Below are positions 8,155-17,249 of a stretch of 64,000 nt of DNA, piece by piece. Source of the stretch: Devosia enhydra (GTDB lineage: Bacteria; Pseudomonadota; Alphaproteobacteria; Rhizobiales; Devosiaceae); contig NZ_FPKU01000004.1 in NCBI RefSeq assembly GCF_900119845.1, forward strand, positions 124,001-188,000. The letters run 5' to 3'. A program made the translations under genes and the position numbers. A model generated the notes under the pieces. It did not search any database. It was not told the origin of the DNA and worked only from the letters and a program-made list of their open reading frames with translations. Numbering within the stretch: the stretch's first letter is position 1; the number at the start of each line of letters is the position of its first letter.

Positions 8155-10364
8155 TCAAGCGGCTGCGTGCATGGCCCCTCGCCCTTTTGACCGCCGGCCT
8201 GCTTCTGGCCGCCTGCGACTCGAGCCCCCCGCCATCCCCGCCCGCCAACACCCAATCGGCTCCGGCGACGCCGGCCAACGCGCCAGCGCCCGCCAACAGC
8301 ACGGCATCGGCTCCCGTCATGCCGTCGAACAGCCCGGCGCCCCCGGCTCCGGGAAATGCAGCGCCGGCAAATGCGGGCCCGGCCGTTCCGCTGGCTCCCG
8401 CCAATGCGATGAGCGCGCCACAGCCAGCCGGTCCGCAGACTGCCCCTGCCACAGCGGGTCCGGCGAATGCAGCGCCCTCCGCTCCTCCTGCGACTGCTGC
8501 GCCGCCCTCCGCCGGCCCCCAGGCCGACACGGTCGTGCCCGAGGTTTCGCGCATGGCTGTGCCCGCCGCGGCCGCTGCTCCGGCAGGCGACCGCGTCTGG
8601 CGACATGCGGTGTCGCTGATGGGCGAGCCGAAAATGCCGGAGGGCTTCGAGCGCTTCCCTTACGTCAATCCCGAGGCGCCCAAGGGCGGGCAGGTGCGGC
8701 TTTCCGAACTGGGCAGCTTCGACACCTTCAATCCGCTGCTGCCGCAGGGCGAGGTGGCGAGCGGGCTTGGCCTCGTTTTCGAGCCGCTGATGCGCGCCTC
8801 GGACGATGAGGTCTCGACCATGTATGGCGGGCTCGCCGAAGCGCTGTCCTTCCCCGATGATTTCTCGTCGGTGACCTTCCGGCTCAACCCACGGGCGCGC
8901 TGGCACGATGGCGAGCCGGTCACGGCCGAGGACGTCGTGTGGTCGTTCGAGCAGGCCATCGCGCTCAACCCGAGCCAGGCCAACTACTATTCCCATGTCG
9001 AAAGCGTCGCGGTCACCGGACCGGGCGAGGTCACCTTCACCTTCGACGAGGTGGGCAATCGCGAACTGCCCTATATCGTGGGGCAGGTGCTGGTGCTGCC
9101 CAGGCATTGGTGGGCGGCGACGGGTCCCAACGGACAGCCGCGCGCCATCGGCGCGTCGACGCTGGAACCGCCGCTCGGCTCGGGCCCCTACCGCATCGGC
9201 GCGTTCCAGGCGGGTCGCTCGGTCGCCTTCGAGCGCGTCCCCGACTATTGGGGCGCCGACGAGCCGGCCAATATCGGGCAGAACAATTTCGGCACCATCC
9301 GGTATGAGTACTTCCGCGACACGACGGTCATGTTCGAGGCCTTCAAGGGCGACCAGTTCGACTGGTGGACGGAGAACATCGCCCGGCGCTGGGCGCGGGA
9401 ATATAATTTCGCCGCCGTCACCGAAGGCCGCGTCGTCCAGGAGCTGTTCGAAAACCCCTATCGCAGCCTCGGCGTGATGGTCGGTTTCGTGCCCAATCTG
9501 CGGCTCGAGAAATTCCAGGACCCGCTGGTGCGCGAAGCGCTTTCCTATGCCTTCAATTTCGAGGAGCTCAACCAGATCCTGTTCTTCGGGCAGTATGAGC
9601 GCATCAACTCCTATTTCTACGGCACCGAACTGGCGTCGAGCGGCCTGCCGGAAGGCGAGGAACTGGCAATCCTGCAATCGGTACGCGACGGGGTTCCCCC
9701 CGAGGTCTTCACCGAGTCCTACACCAACCCGGTCGGCGGCGATGCGAGCCAGCAGCGGACCCTGCTGCGCCAGGGTCTCGCGCTCCTGACCGAGGCGGGT
9801 TACCGGCTCGACGGCAATCGGCTCGTGGATGCGTCTGGCCGGCAACTGGCGTTCGAGGTGCTGCTCAACGGACCCACCATCGAGCCCGTCGCGCTGCACT
9901 GGCAGACCAACCTGCGGGCCATGGGCATCGAGATGACCATCCGCACCGTCGACAGCGCCCAATATGTGCAGCGCGTGCGCTCGCGCGACTACGAGGTCAT
10001 CTATGGCAGCTGGGGGCAGTCGCTGTCTCCAGGCAACGAGCAATATGACTATTGGGGCTCGGTCTCGGCCAACGCGCCCGATACGCGCAATTATGGCGGC
10101 ATCGCCGACCCTGCTATCGACGAGCTGATCCGGCAGGTGGTCTTCGCCGATGACCGCGAGACGCTCGTCGCAGCGACGCGCGCGCTCGACCGGGTGCTGC
10201 TGCACCATCATTTCGTGCTGCCCACCTACACCTTGCGCAGCGCGCGCGTGGCGCGGTGGGACCGGTTCAGCCACCCCGAAATCCTGCCCGAATACGATAT
10301 CGGCTTTCCCGCCACGTGGTGGTGGGACGAGGCCAAGGTGGCGCGCACGGGCGCCCCCCGCTAG
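8151..10364 (+). CDS. yejA: YejA-like peptide-binding lipoprotein with long Pro/Ala linker
   Basis: Solute-binding protein of the Yej importer, 737 residues. It has a lipoprotein signal with lipobox LLAAC (Cys about residue 20), then about 120 residues of Pro, Ala, Asn and Ser low complexity, then a SBP_bac_5 (family 5 extracellular binding) domain. Typical segments are GEPKMPEGFERFPYVNPEAP, ARWHDGEPVTAEDVVWSF and a C-terminal YDIGFPATWWWDEAK, characteristic of YejA. The usual YejA is about 600 residues and has no such linker; here the tether could let the lipid-anchored binding domain reach through the periplasm. It is the last gene of the operon and coupled to yejF by ATGA. Confidence 0.88.
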   Translation: MIKRLRAWPLALLTAGLLLAACDSSPPPSPPANTQSAPATPANAPAPANSTASAPVMPSNSPAPPAPGNAAPANAGPAVPLAPANAMSAPQPAGPQTAPATAGPANAAPSAPPATAAPPSAGPQADTVVPEVSRMAVPAAAAAPAGDRVWRHAVSLMGEPKMPEGFERFPYVNPEAPKGGQVRLSELGSFDTFNPLLPQGEVASGLGLVFEPLMRASDDEVSTMYGGLAEALSFPDDFSSVTFRLNPRARWHDGEPVTAEDVVWSFEQAIALNPSQANYYSHVESVAVTGPGEVTFTFDEVGNRELPYIVGQVLVLPRHWWAATGPNGQPRAIGASTLEPPLGSGPYRIGAFQAGRSVAFERVPDYWGADEPANIGQNNFGTIRYEYFRDTTVMFEAFKGDQFDWWTENIARRWAREYNFAAVTEGRVVQELFENPYRSLGVMVGFVPNLRLEKFQDPLVREALSYAFNFEELNQILFFGQYERINSYFYGTELASSGLPEGEELAILQSVRDGVPPEVFTESYTNPVGGDASQQRTLLRQGLALLTEAGYRLDGNRLVDASGRQLAFEVLLNGPTIEPVALHWQTNLRAMGIEMTIRTVDSAQYVQRVRSRDYEVIYGSWGQSLSPGNEQYDYWGSVSANAPDTRNYGGIADPAIDELIRQVVFADDRETLVAATRALDRVLLHHHFVLPTYTLRSARVARWDRFSHPEILPEYDIGFPATWWWDEAKVARTGAPR

Positions 10365-10450
10365 CAGCTAGGCGAGACGGACAGGCTGACAAGGAGAAGC
10401 GATTTCCGTCTCACGAAACGGGCGCGGGTTTACAGGCGAGAGGGGCTGAG

Positions 10451-10470
10451 GCCTGCTAGGGGCAGCAGGC
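10451..10470 (+). terminator. Stem-loop between the two peptide transporter operons
   Basis: GCCTGCT-AGGGGC-AGCAGGC forms a 7-bp stem with a 6-base loop in the 163-base gap after the yejA-like gene. There is no clear U-tract, so it may be a weak or Rho-assisted stop, or a messenger-end stabiliser. Otherwise the gap shows only an imperfect GAGACGG/CCGTCTC inverted repeat (10374-10412). Confidence 0.3.
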
Positions 10471-10527
10471 TGGCAGGGCGACCGGGGAGGGGCGCACTGC
10501 CGGCGTCACCCTCGATGGAGACCCGAT

Positions 10528-12120
10528 ATGAGCAAGCCCGTCGCGTTCGATCCGGCCCTTTCCGGCGCCGCTGAGCCTTTCGCACTGTCGCGCCGCAGCG
10601 TGCTGCGCATGGCGCTGATGACCGGCGCGATGCTGGCGGTTCCGGGCGTCTTCGCGCAAGGCGCCAGCCCGCAGCGCGGCGGCACGCTCACCATCGGGGC
10701 CGATGCCGATCCGATCGGGCTCGACCCCACGACGCTCACGGCCTTCTCGTCCTTTGATTTCACCTCGCTGATCTATTCGGGCCTGCTGCGCTGGACTCCC
10801 GACATGCAGATCGAACCCGATCTGGCGGTGAGCTACGAGCAGCCCGACGATACGACCTATGTGTTCAAGCTCCGCGAGGGCGTCAAATTCCACAACGGCC
10901 AGGATTTCTCGGCCGAGGACGTGAAATACACCTTCGACCGCATTCTCGATCCGGCGACCGCGAGCCGCCTGCGCACGCAATATTCCAACGTCACCTCGGT
11001 GACGGTGATCGATCCGCTGACGGTCGAGTTCAAGCTCGCGACCACCGATGCGGCCTTCCTCAACTACCTTGCCACCAATCCTGACGGGGTCGTGGTGCCG
11101 CGCGGCGTCGAAGGCATCAACGAGAACCCGGTGGGCACGGGCCCCTTCGTCTTCCAGTCCTACCAGCCCAACCAGCAGCTGACCCTCACCGCCAATCCCG
11201 ATTACTACGAAGAGGGGCAGCCCTATCTCGAGACAGTGATCTTCCGCTTCCATCGCGACCAGTCGACCCTGACCTCGGCGCTGCGCTCCAAGGCCATCGA
11301 CATGACCTGGCTCAAGGATCCGCGCGTTGCCGGGCAGATCGCCCGCACCTCGCCCGATCTCGTTTCGGCGCCGGGGCAAACCTCGCGCACCTTCCCGGTC
11401 TGGCTCAACATGAAGGACGGGCCCTTGACCGATGTGCGGGTGCGTCAGGCGCTGAGCCTTGCCACCAATCGCGAGGCCTGCGTCGCGGCGGTGCTCGGCG
11501 GATCGGGCAAGGTCGGTGCCATGCTGCCCGAAAGCCAGGTCGGGGGCTATGACGGGGTGTCGGAGCTGCCCTACTACAAGCATGATCCCGAACAGGCCAA
11601 GGCGCTGCTCGCAGAGGCGGGCTATGCCGATGGCATCGATCTTGGCGAGTATATCGTGGTCGCCGCCAACCCGCTCGATGTGGCCTGCGCGCAGATCCTG
11701 CAGCAGCAATGGGCGGCCGCCGGCATCACGGTGGCCATCAACCCGATGGAAACCGCGCCGCTCCTCGCCATGTGGACGCAGGGCACCTATCCGACTTTGC
11801 TCTCGGTTGCGCTCTCCTGGTCGCCCGATCCCGATGCCATCCTGCAGCGCCTCGTTTCCACCGGGGCCTTCGGGCAGGCGCAGGGCATGGCCGATACCGA
11901 GCTCGATGCGATGATCACCGCCGCGCGCGCCGAGATCGATCCGGCAGCCCGTGCCGAAAAGCATCAGGAGATCCAGCGTCGCATCGCCGAAAACGCCTAT
12001 GTGCTGCAGATTTACCAGTATCCGCTGCGCTGGGAACTGTGGTGGAACTACGTTCAGGGCTATGAGCCGCTTGCGGCCAATATCCGCTCCTATGTCCGCA
12101 CCGCCTGGCGCAGTGCCTGA
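10528..12120 (+). CDS. Dipeptide/oligopeptide ABC transporter substrate-binding protein (Tat-exported)
   Basis: SBP_bac_5 family periplasmic binding protein, 530 residues. The N-terminus holds a twin-arginine motif SRRSVLRMALMTGAMLAVPG and cleavage is likely after VFAQG, so it is probably folded before export. The mature protein shows family motifs: GGTLTIGADADPIGLDP, KLREGVKFHNGQDFSAEDVK and, near the middle, VRVRQALSLATNR. It starts a five-gene operon with two permeases and two ATPases and is the DppA/OppA-like component; the true substrate (dipeptide, opine, glutathione or other) cannot be read from sequence. An ATG-proximal GGAGACC at 10519-10525 may serve as ribosome binding site. Confidence 0.88.
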   Translation: MSKPVAFDPALSGAAEPFALSRRSVLRMALMTGAMLAVPGVFAQGASPQRGGTLTIGADADPIGLDPTTLTAFSSFDFTSLIYSGLLRWTPDMQIEPDLAVSYEQPDDTTYVFKLREGVKFHNGQDFSAEDVKYTFDRILDPATASRLRTQYSNVTSVTVIDPLTVEFKLATTDAAFLNYLATNPDGVVVPRGVEGINENPVGTGPFVFQSYQPNQQLTLTANPDYYEEGQPYLETVIFRFHRDQSTLTSALRSKAIDMTWLKDPRVAGQIARTSPDLVSAPGQTSRTFPVWLNMKDGPLTDVRVRQALSLATNREACVAAVLGGSGKVGAMLPESQVGGYDGVSELPYYKHDPEQAKALLAEAGYADGIDLGEYIVVAANPLDVACAQILQQQWAAAGITVAINPMETAPLLAMWTQGTYPTLLSVALSWSPDPDAILQRLVSTGAFGQAQGMADTELDAMITAARAEIDPAARAEKHQEIQRRIAENAYVLQIYQYPLRWELWWNYVQGYEPLAANIRSYVRTAWRSA

Positions 12121-12164
12121 TGCCCTTGAAAGACCACACCGGCGTCGGCGGGGCTGACTAGGCC

Positions 12165-13106
12165 ATGGCCCGCATCATCCTCGTCCGGCTCGGCTGGACG
12201 GTCGCGATCCTCCTCGGGGTGTCGCTCATTGCCTTCATGCTGATGCGGGCGCTGCCGGGCGATTTCGTGCTGGCGGCGGCCGGCACGACCTCGGTCTCTC
12301 CCGAGGTGCTGGAGACGATGCGGCGGGATCTGGGGCTCGACCGACCGTTGCTCGAGCAGTATTTCGCCTGGCTCGGCAGTGCGCTGCAGGGGGATCTGGG
12401 GCGCTCCTTCGTCACCCGCGCCCCGGTGATGCAGGAAATCTGGCCGCGCTTTGTCGTCACCATCCAGCTGACCCTCGTGGCGGCCATCATGGCGATGCTG
12501 ATCGGGGTGACTACCGGGCTGCTCTCGGCGCGGCTCAAAGGGCATTTCGACTGGCTGGTGCGGGTGATCAACGGGCTCAGCCTCGCGATCCCGAACTTCG
12601 TGGTGGGAACGCTGATCGTGCTCTTGGCAGGGCTCTATTTCCCGCAGATCGCGGTCTTCGGCTACACGCCGTTCCTCGTCGACCCCGTCGCCAACATCAA
12701 GAGCCTCATCCTGCCCGGCTTTGCGCTGGCGCTGGCCGTGTCGGTGACGATTTCGGAAAATACCCGCGCGGCGGTGCTGGAAGTGGCGAGCCAGGATTTC
12801 GTGATGGTGGCTCGTGCGAAGGGGCTCAGGCGCTCTACCGTGCTCTACAACTATCTGGTGCGCAACGCGCTGACACCGATCATCACGGTGACCGGACTTC
12901 AGGTCGCGACGCTGCTGGGCGGGTCGATCCTCGTCGAAACCATCTTCGCCATTCCGGGCATGGGGCAGTATCTGTTCGATTCCATCACCAATCGCGACTA
13001 CCCGGTCATACAGGCCATCGTGCTGATGGCCGCGGCCGTCGTGGTCTTCGTCAACATGCTGGTCGACATCGCCTATGCCCGGGCCGATGCGCGGGTGGCG
13101 TTGTGA
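12165..13106 (+). CDS. Peptide ABC transporter permease (DppB-like)
   Basis: Inner-membrane permease of 313 residues, the usual DppB length. It begins ARIILVRLGWTVAILLGVSL (first membrane helix), has the periplasmic motif DLGLDRPLLEQYFAWLGSAL, and then the BPD_transp_1 core. The coupling loop is MVARAKGLRRSTVLYNYLVR, and the C-terminal part has ETIFAIPGMGQYLFDSITNRDYP, a hallmark of DppB/OppB. It lies 44 bases after the binding protein and overlaps the next permease by four bases (GTGA). It pairs with the DppC-like protein to form the translocation channel. Confidence 0.92.
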   Translation: MARIILVRLGWTVAILLGVSLIAFMLMRALPGDFVLAAAGTTSVSPEVLETMRRDLGLDRPLLEQYFAWLGSALQGDLGRSFVTRAPVMQEIWPRFVVTIQLTLVAAIMAMLIGVTTGLLSARLKGHFDWLVRVINGLSLAIPNFVVGTLIVLLAGLYFPQIAVFGYTPFLVDPVANIKSLILPGFALALAVSVTISENTRAAVLEVASQDFVMVARAKGLRRSTVLYNYLVRNALTPIITVTGLQVATLLGGSILVETIFAIPGMGQYLFDSITNRDYPVIQAIVLMAAAVVVFVNMLVDIAYARADARVAL

Positions 13107-13960
13107 GCGGCCCGGCGATCGCTGCCGCGCCGGCGCACCGCAAGGTTGGGTTCGCGAGCGGCTATCTGCTGCTCGGGCTGGGGCTCGCCATGCTGGCGGT
13201 GATGGTGGTCGTCACCGTGCTGGCGCCCTGGATCGTGCCCTACAATCCCACCCTCACGGCCGGCATCTCGCTGGCCCCGCCCAGCCCCGAGCACTGGCTG
13301 GGCACCGACATCATCGGCCGCGACATCCTTTCGCGCCTGATCATGGGCGGGCGAACGACGCTGCTGATCACCGTCGTCGCGGTTACCCTGGCGCTTGCCG
13401 CCGGGCTCGTGCTGGGGCTGGTTTCGGGCTATCTCGGCGGCGCCGTCGACGAGGCGATCATGCGCATCCTCGATGTCATCTTCGCCTTCCCGGTGTTCCT
13501 GCTCGCCATCGCCGTGGTGGCGGCGCTGGGCCCCACCATCCCCAACCTGATCCTCACCATCGCCATCGTCTACACCCCCGCCATGGCGCGGGTGGTGCGC
13601 GGGCCGGTGCTGAGCGTCAAGCAGTGGGACCATGTGGAAGCTGCGCGCAGCATCGGGGTTTCCGATACGCGCATCGTCACCCGCCACATCCTGCCCATCG
13701 TCATTTCGCCCGTCGTGGTGGAAACGAGCCTGACGCTGGCGCAGACCATCTTCACCGTCACTGCATTGTCGTTCCTGGGGCTCGGTCCGCCGCCGCCCGA
13801 TCCCAACTGGGGCGGCATGCTGTCGGAATCGCGCCAGTTCATGGAGCTTGCCCCGATGACGGTGATCGCGCCGGCCGCCGCCATCGTCTTTGCCACGCTC
13901 ACCTTCATCATCCTCGCTAATGGCCTGCGCGAAGTGCTCGATGTGGGGAGCCGGAGATGA
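13103..13960 (+). CDS. Peptide ABC transporter permease (DppC-like)
   Basis: Second permease, 285 residues, starting with GTG at 13103 that overlaps the upstream stop. It has the N-terminal membrane helix, the loop EHWLGTDIIGRDILSRLIMG typical of DppC/OppC, and four to five further helices. The coupling loop is EAARSIGVSDTRIVTRHILP. The C-terminal GLGPPPPDPNWGGMLSE segment is family-specific. It is coupled to the downstream ATPase by ATGA. Confidence 0.92.
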   Translation: MSGPAIAAAPAHRKVGFASGYLLLGLGLAMLAVMVVVTVLAPWIVPYNPTLTAGISLAPPSPEHWLGTDIIGRDILSRLIMGGRTTLLITVVAVTLALAAGLVLGLVSGYLGGAVDEAIMRILDVIFAFPVFLLAIAVVAALGPTIPNLILTIAIVYTPAMARVVRGPVLSVKQWDHVEAARSIGVSDTRIVTRHILPIVISPVVVETSLTLAQTIFTVTALSFLGLGPPPPDPNWGGMLSESRQFMELAPMTVIAPAAAIVFATLTFIILANGLREVLDVGSRR

Positions 13961-14772
13961 GCGCCGAGCCCTTGCTGTCGGTTGAAAATCTCACCGCCTC
14001 GATCGCCACGCGGCGCGAGGTGGTGGAAGCGGTGCGCGGTATCTCGTTTGATATCGCCAAGGGCGAGGCCGTCGGCTTTGTCGGCGAGAGCGGCTGCGGC
14101 AAGAGCGTCACCGCGCGCGCCATCATGCGGCTCGCGGCCGAAGGCACGCGGGTTCGGCTCGGCGGCGCGATACGCTTCAAGGGCCGCGATCTTCTGGGCC
14201 TCAGCGAGGCCCAGATGCGCGATGTGCGCGGGCCCCAGATCGCCATGGTCTTCCAGGACCCCATGTCCTCGCTCAACCCCGTCATGACCGTAGGCAGCCA
14301 GATCGACGACATGCTGATGCGCCACAAAGGGCTCGGCAGGCGCGCCGCGCGGACGCGGACGGTGGAGCTCCTCGCCTCGGTGGGCATCCCCGATCCGGCC
14401 CGGCGCGCCGATGATCATCCGCACCAGTTCTCGGGCGGGCAGCGCCAGCGCATCATGATCGCCATCGCCATTTCCTGCGATCCCGAGCTGCTGATCGCTG
14501 ACGAACCGACGACCGCGCTTGATGTCACCGTGCAGGCGCAGATCCTGAGGCTCCTGATGGCGCTGCGCGAGGAGCGGGGCATGTCGCTGATGCTGATCAC
14601 CCATGATTTCGGCGTCGTTGCCGGCATGGTCGAAAAGGTCAACGTCATGTATCGCGGCGAGATCGTCGAGGCCGGCAGCGTCGATGCGCTGTTTGGGGCT
14701 CCGCAGCACGACTATACCCGCGCGCTTCTGGCTGCCGTGCCGCGCCTCGACAGGGCAGGGGGGCTCGGGTGA
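13957..14772 (+). CDS. Peptide ABC transporter ATP-binding protein (DppD-like)
   Basis: Single-domain ATPase of 271 residues. Walker A is [11 protein letters not shown], the Q-loop region is [17 protein letters not shown], the signature is FSGGQRQRI, and Walker B is [13 protein letters not shown], followed by the His switch ITHDFG. It is shorter than most DppD proteins (about 320 residues) because the C-terminal oligopeptide_HPY extension with Cys residues is cut short, ending at [11 protein letters not shown]. It would form a heterodimer with the following ATPase. The ATG overlaps the stop of the permease gene. Confidence 0.92.
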   Translation: MSAEPLLSVENLTASIATRREVVEAVRGISFDIAKGEAVGFVGESGCGKSVTARAIMRLAAEGTRVRLGGAIRFKGRDLLGLSEAQMRDVRGPQIAMVFQDPMSSLNPVMTVGSQIDDMLMRHKGLGRRAARTRTVELLASVGIPDPARRADDHPHQFSGGQRQRIMIAIAISCDPELLIADEPTTALDVTVQAQILRLLMALREERGMSLMLITHDFGVVAGMVEKVNVMYRGEIVEAGSVDALFGAPQHDYTRALLAAVPRLDRAGGLG

Positions 14773-15779
14773 TGGCGCGTGACTCGAGGCCAGAGGGGCC
14801 GATGCCCGAGGGGCCGGTGCTCGAGGTGCGCGACCTCTCCGTCACCTTCCCGGCGCGGGGCGGGGCCGCGCCCGTCATGGCCGTCGATCGGGCGAGCTTT
14901 TCGATCGCGCCCGGCGAAACGCTGGGGCTCGTCGGGCAGTCGGGCTCGGGCAAAACCACAACCGGCCGCGCCGTCCTGCAACTCCAGAAGGCAAGCGGGG
15001 GGTCGGTGCGGCTCCTCGGTCGAGAGCTTTCAGGCCTGTCGCGGGGCGACCTCAGGCGCATGCGTCGCCATATGCAGTTCGTGCAGCAGAACCCCTATTC
15101 GAGCCTGCATCCCCGCCTCACCATCGGGCAGATCCTCTCCGAGCCGCTCGAGGTGCATGGCGCCGTGCCGCGCGACCGGATGGCCGAGCGGGTGGCCGAG
15201 CTGCTCGATCTCGTCAATCTCGATCCGGCGATGGTCTCGCGCTATCCGCACGAGTTTTCGGGCGGCCAGCGCCAGCGGATCGTCATTGCGCGGGCGCTGG
15301 CGGTCAATCCCGATTTCGTCGTCTGCGACGAAGCCGTCTCGGCGCTCGATGTGCGCACGCAGGCGCAGATCGTGAGGCTTCTGCGCGACCTTCAGGAACG
15401 GCTCGGGCTCGCCTATCTCTTCATCGCGCATGATCTTGCGCTTGTGCGCGAACTCGCCCACCGGGTGGCGGTGATGTATTCGGGGCAGATTGTCGAGATC
15501 GGCCCCTCCGATCGGGTCTATGCCTCGCCCGGGCACCCCTATACGCGCATGCTGCTCGATGCCATTCCCGTGCCTGATCCGGGGGTCCAGCGGGCCCGCC
15601 TGCGCACCGCGCCCAGGGAGATGACCTTCCTCGACCGGACGGCCGGCCCCTGTCGCTTCGGGGAGGATCACGCGGCGACCGGTTCGGCCCCGATGCACGA
15701 GATCGGGCCCGGCCACTTCGTCTCGTGCCGCTTCCATCCGGCAGAGACATCCACCGGTCCGGCGCATGCGCGATCTTGA
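14769..15779 (+). CDS. Peptide ABC transporter ATP-binding protein (DppF-like)
   Basis: Second ATPase of the importer, 336 residues. Walker A is GQSGSGKTTTG, the Q-loop is QFVQQNPYSSLHPRLTIG, the signature is FSGGQRQRI and Walker B is FVVCDEAVSALDV, with Ala in place of the usual Pro after DE; the catalytic Glu is kept. After the ATPase comes an oligopeptide-transporter C-terminal extension (PCRFGEDHAATG, HFVSCRFHP). The start is either the GTG at 14769 overlapping the upstream stop or the ATG at 14772. Its last codons overlap the -35 element of the ribosomal protein promoter. Confidence 0.92.
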   Translation: MMARDSRPEGPMPEGPVLEVRDLSVTFPARGGAAPVMAVDRASFSIAPGETLGLVGQSGSGKTTTGRAVLQLQKASGGSVRLLGRELSGLSRGDLRRMRRHMQFVQQNPYSSLHPRLTIGQILSEPLEVHGAVPRDRMAERVAELLDLVNLDPAMVSRYPHEFSGGQRQRIVIARALAVNPDFVVCDEAVSALDVRTQAQIVRLLRDLQERLGLAYLFIAHDLALVRELAHRVAVMYSGQIVEIGPSDRVYASPGHPYTRMLLDAIPVPDPGVQRARLRTAPREMTFLDRTAGPCRFGEDHAATGSAPMHEIGPGHFVSCRFHPAETSTGPAHARS

Positions 15780-15804
15780 CTTCGGAGCCGGTTGCGGGGA
15801 TAAG
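15776..15804 (+). promoter_or_regulatory. Promoter of rplU-rpmA
   Basis: TTGACT (15776-15781), a 17-base spacer and GATAAG (15799-15804) form a near-consensus sigma70-type promoter that overlaps the stop codon of the upstream ATPase gene. It would give a leader of about 165 bases before rplU. The leader is GC-rich; I see no recognisable riboswitch in it. Confidence 0.6.
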
Positions 15805-15975
15805 CCGGGCCAGACGTGCCGGCCTTGCGCTGGCGCGTAGACTATCCATGGCAATCGCAGCCCGAGGCCAGGCCGGATCGTCCGGCTCCCACTTCCGGGA
15901 AAGTCCGCGTCCACAAGGCGCGGCGCCGCAGGGCGCGGACAAGCAGGGACCGGCGTTTGAAGCGCCGGCGAGCAT

Positions 15976-16665
15976 ATGAATTTTGCAGTGATCAAGACCG
16001 GCGGCAAGCAGTACAAGGTTGCCGCCAACCAGGTGATCAAGGTCGAGAAGCTGGACGCCGAGGTCGGCGATATCGTCACGTTCGACCAGGTTCTGGCCGT
16101 GGGCAATGGCGACGAAGCCACTTTCGGCGCCCCGCTCGTCGCCGGCGCGCTGGTTGCGGCCGAATATGTCAGCCTCGACAAGCAGCGCACCGTCATCGTC
16201 TTCAAGAAGAAGCGCCGCCACAATTACCGTCGCCGCAACGGCCATCGCCAGCTGCTCTCGACAGTGCGGATCACCGAGATCCTAACCGGCGGGGCCCAGC
16301 CCTCCGCCAAGGCCGCGGCGCCCAAGGCTGCCGCCGCTGCTTCGGCCGAGACGAAGGCCGCAAAGCCGGCCAAGGCCGCAAAGGCCGAGGCTTCGGCCGC
16401 GGGCTTCAACGATGATCTCAAGCTCATCGGCGGGGTCGGCCCGGCACTCGAGAAGAAGCTGAACGCCGCGGGCGTCACCAGCCTCACGCAGATCGCCGCC
16501 TGGGGTGCCGACGATATCGCCAAGTTCGACGCCGAGCTCAACTTCAAGGGCCGCATCGAGCGCGACGAGTGGGTTGCCCAGGCCCAAGATCTGGTTGCCG
16601 GCAAGCCGCCGCGCGCCAAGGTCGATCAGGACAGCGCGGCCGCCAAGGCCGAAGACAAGCAGTAA
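15976..16665 (+). CDS. rplU: 50S ribosomal protein L21 with C-terminal helix-hairpin-helix extension
   Basis: Residues 1-102 are a normal L21: [20 protein letters not shown] at the start, [17 protein letters not shown] near residues 76-92, and VRITEI at the end of the core. It binds 23S rRNA in the large subunit. Beyond that are an Ala/Lys-rich linker (about 103-138) and a domain with [20 protein letters not shown] and a second hairpin, [18 protein letters not shown]. This is a helix-hairpin-helix pattern seen at the C-terminus of some alphaproteobacterial L21 proteins and in other nucleic-acid-binding proteins. At 229 residues it is twice the E. coli length (103). It is followed after 12 bases by rpmA. 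Confidence 0.95.
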   Translation: MNFAVIKTGGKQYKVAANQVIKVEKLDAEVGDIVTFDQVLAVGNGDEATFGAPLVAGALVAAEYVSLDKQRTVIVFKKKRRHNYRRRNGHRQLLSTVRITEILTGGAQPSAKAAAPKAAAAASAETKAAKPAKAAKAEASAAGFNDDLKLIGGVGPALEKKLNAAGVTSLTQIAAWGADDIAKFDAELNFKGRIERDEWVAQAQDLVAGKPPRAKVDQDSAAAKAEDKQ

Positions 16666-16677
16666 GGAGCCCGCATC

Positions 16678-16944
16678 ATGGCACACAAGAAAGCAGGCGG
16701 CTCGTCCCGCAACGGTCGTGACAGCGCCGGTCGTCGTCTCGGCGTCAAGAAGTTCGGTGGCGAGAGCGTCATTCCGGGCAACATCATCGTGCGTCAGCGC
16801 GGCACCAAATGGCATCCGGGCACCGGCGTCGGCATCGGCACCGATCACACCATTTTCGCCGTGATCGATGGCACCGTATCGTTCCGAACCCGCGCCAATT
16901 CCAAGAGCTTCGTGTCGGTCATTCCGGCAGAAGCCGCCGAATAG
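16678..16944 (+). CDS. rpmA: 50S ribosomal protein L27
   Basis: L27 of 88 residues. The N-terminus [20 protein letters not shown] reaches the peptidyl-transferase centre and helps position tRNA; the globular part follows ([21 protein letters not shown]). No N-terminal cleavage extension of the Firmicutes type is present. It is the usual partner of rplU, with AAGGAG at 16663-16668 as ribosome binding site. The bicistron ends at the hairpin at 17025-17058. Confidence 0.97.
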   Translation: MAHKKAGGSSRNGRDSAGRRLGVKKFGGESVIPGNIIVRQRGTKWHPGTGVGIGTDHTIFAVIDGTVSFRTRANSKSFVSVIPAEAAE

Positions 16945-17024
16945 CCGGCACGGACCCTTAGGCCCCTGCCGGAGACCAGCTCCCCGGCATGCCGCCCAGG
17001 CCACAGACGCATCTGGATTGCAGC

Positions 17025-17058
17025 AAAGGGGAGCCGGTCAGACCGGTTCCCCTTTCTC
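17025..17058 (+). terminator. Rho-independent-type terminator after rpmA
   Basis: A 15-bp stem (AAAGGGGAGCCGGTC paired with GACCGGTTCCCCTTT, one G-U pair) with a single-base gap is followed by TTCTCG. It lies in the 305-base gap 16945-17249. The rest of that gap holds a short open frame of 61 codons at 17074-17259 that I do not consider supported, and nothing else recognisable. Confidence 0.7.
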
Positions 17059-17249
17059 GTCTGGAGACACATCATGGCCAGCATCGCCGCACGTAACGCC
17101 GCCGCAGCACTCACCACCCGCAATCGCTTGTCCGCCTTTGCAGCTCTTGGCGCATCAAGGCCGGCGCGATGGCAGCAGGCGATGCCGGCAAAAGACCATC
17201 CCCACGCTCTTCGGCAGCCCGTCGTGCAATCGCGGCTGGAGCAACCAAG

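Noticed and set aside
8115-10274. 719-codon minus-strand frame opposite the YejA-like gene
   Set aside because: High-GC shadow; the plus-strand gene has signal peptide, family motifs and operon coupling.
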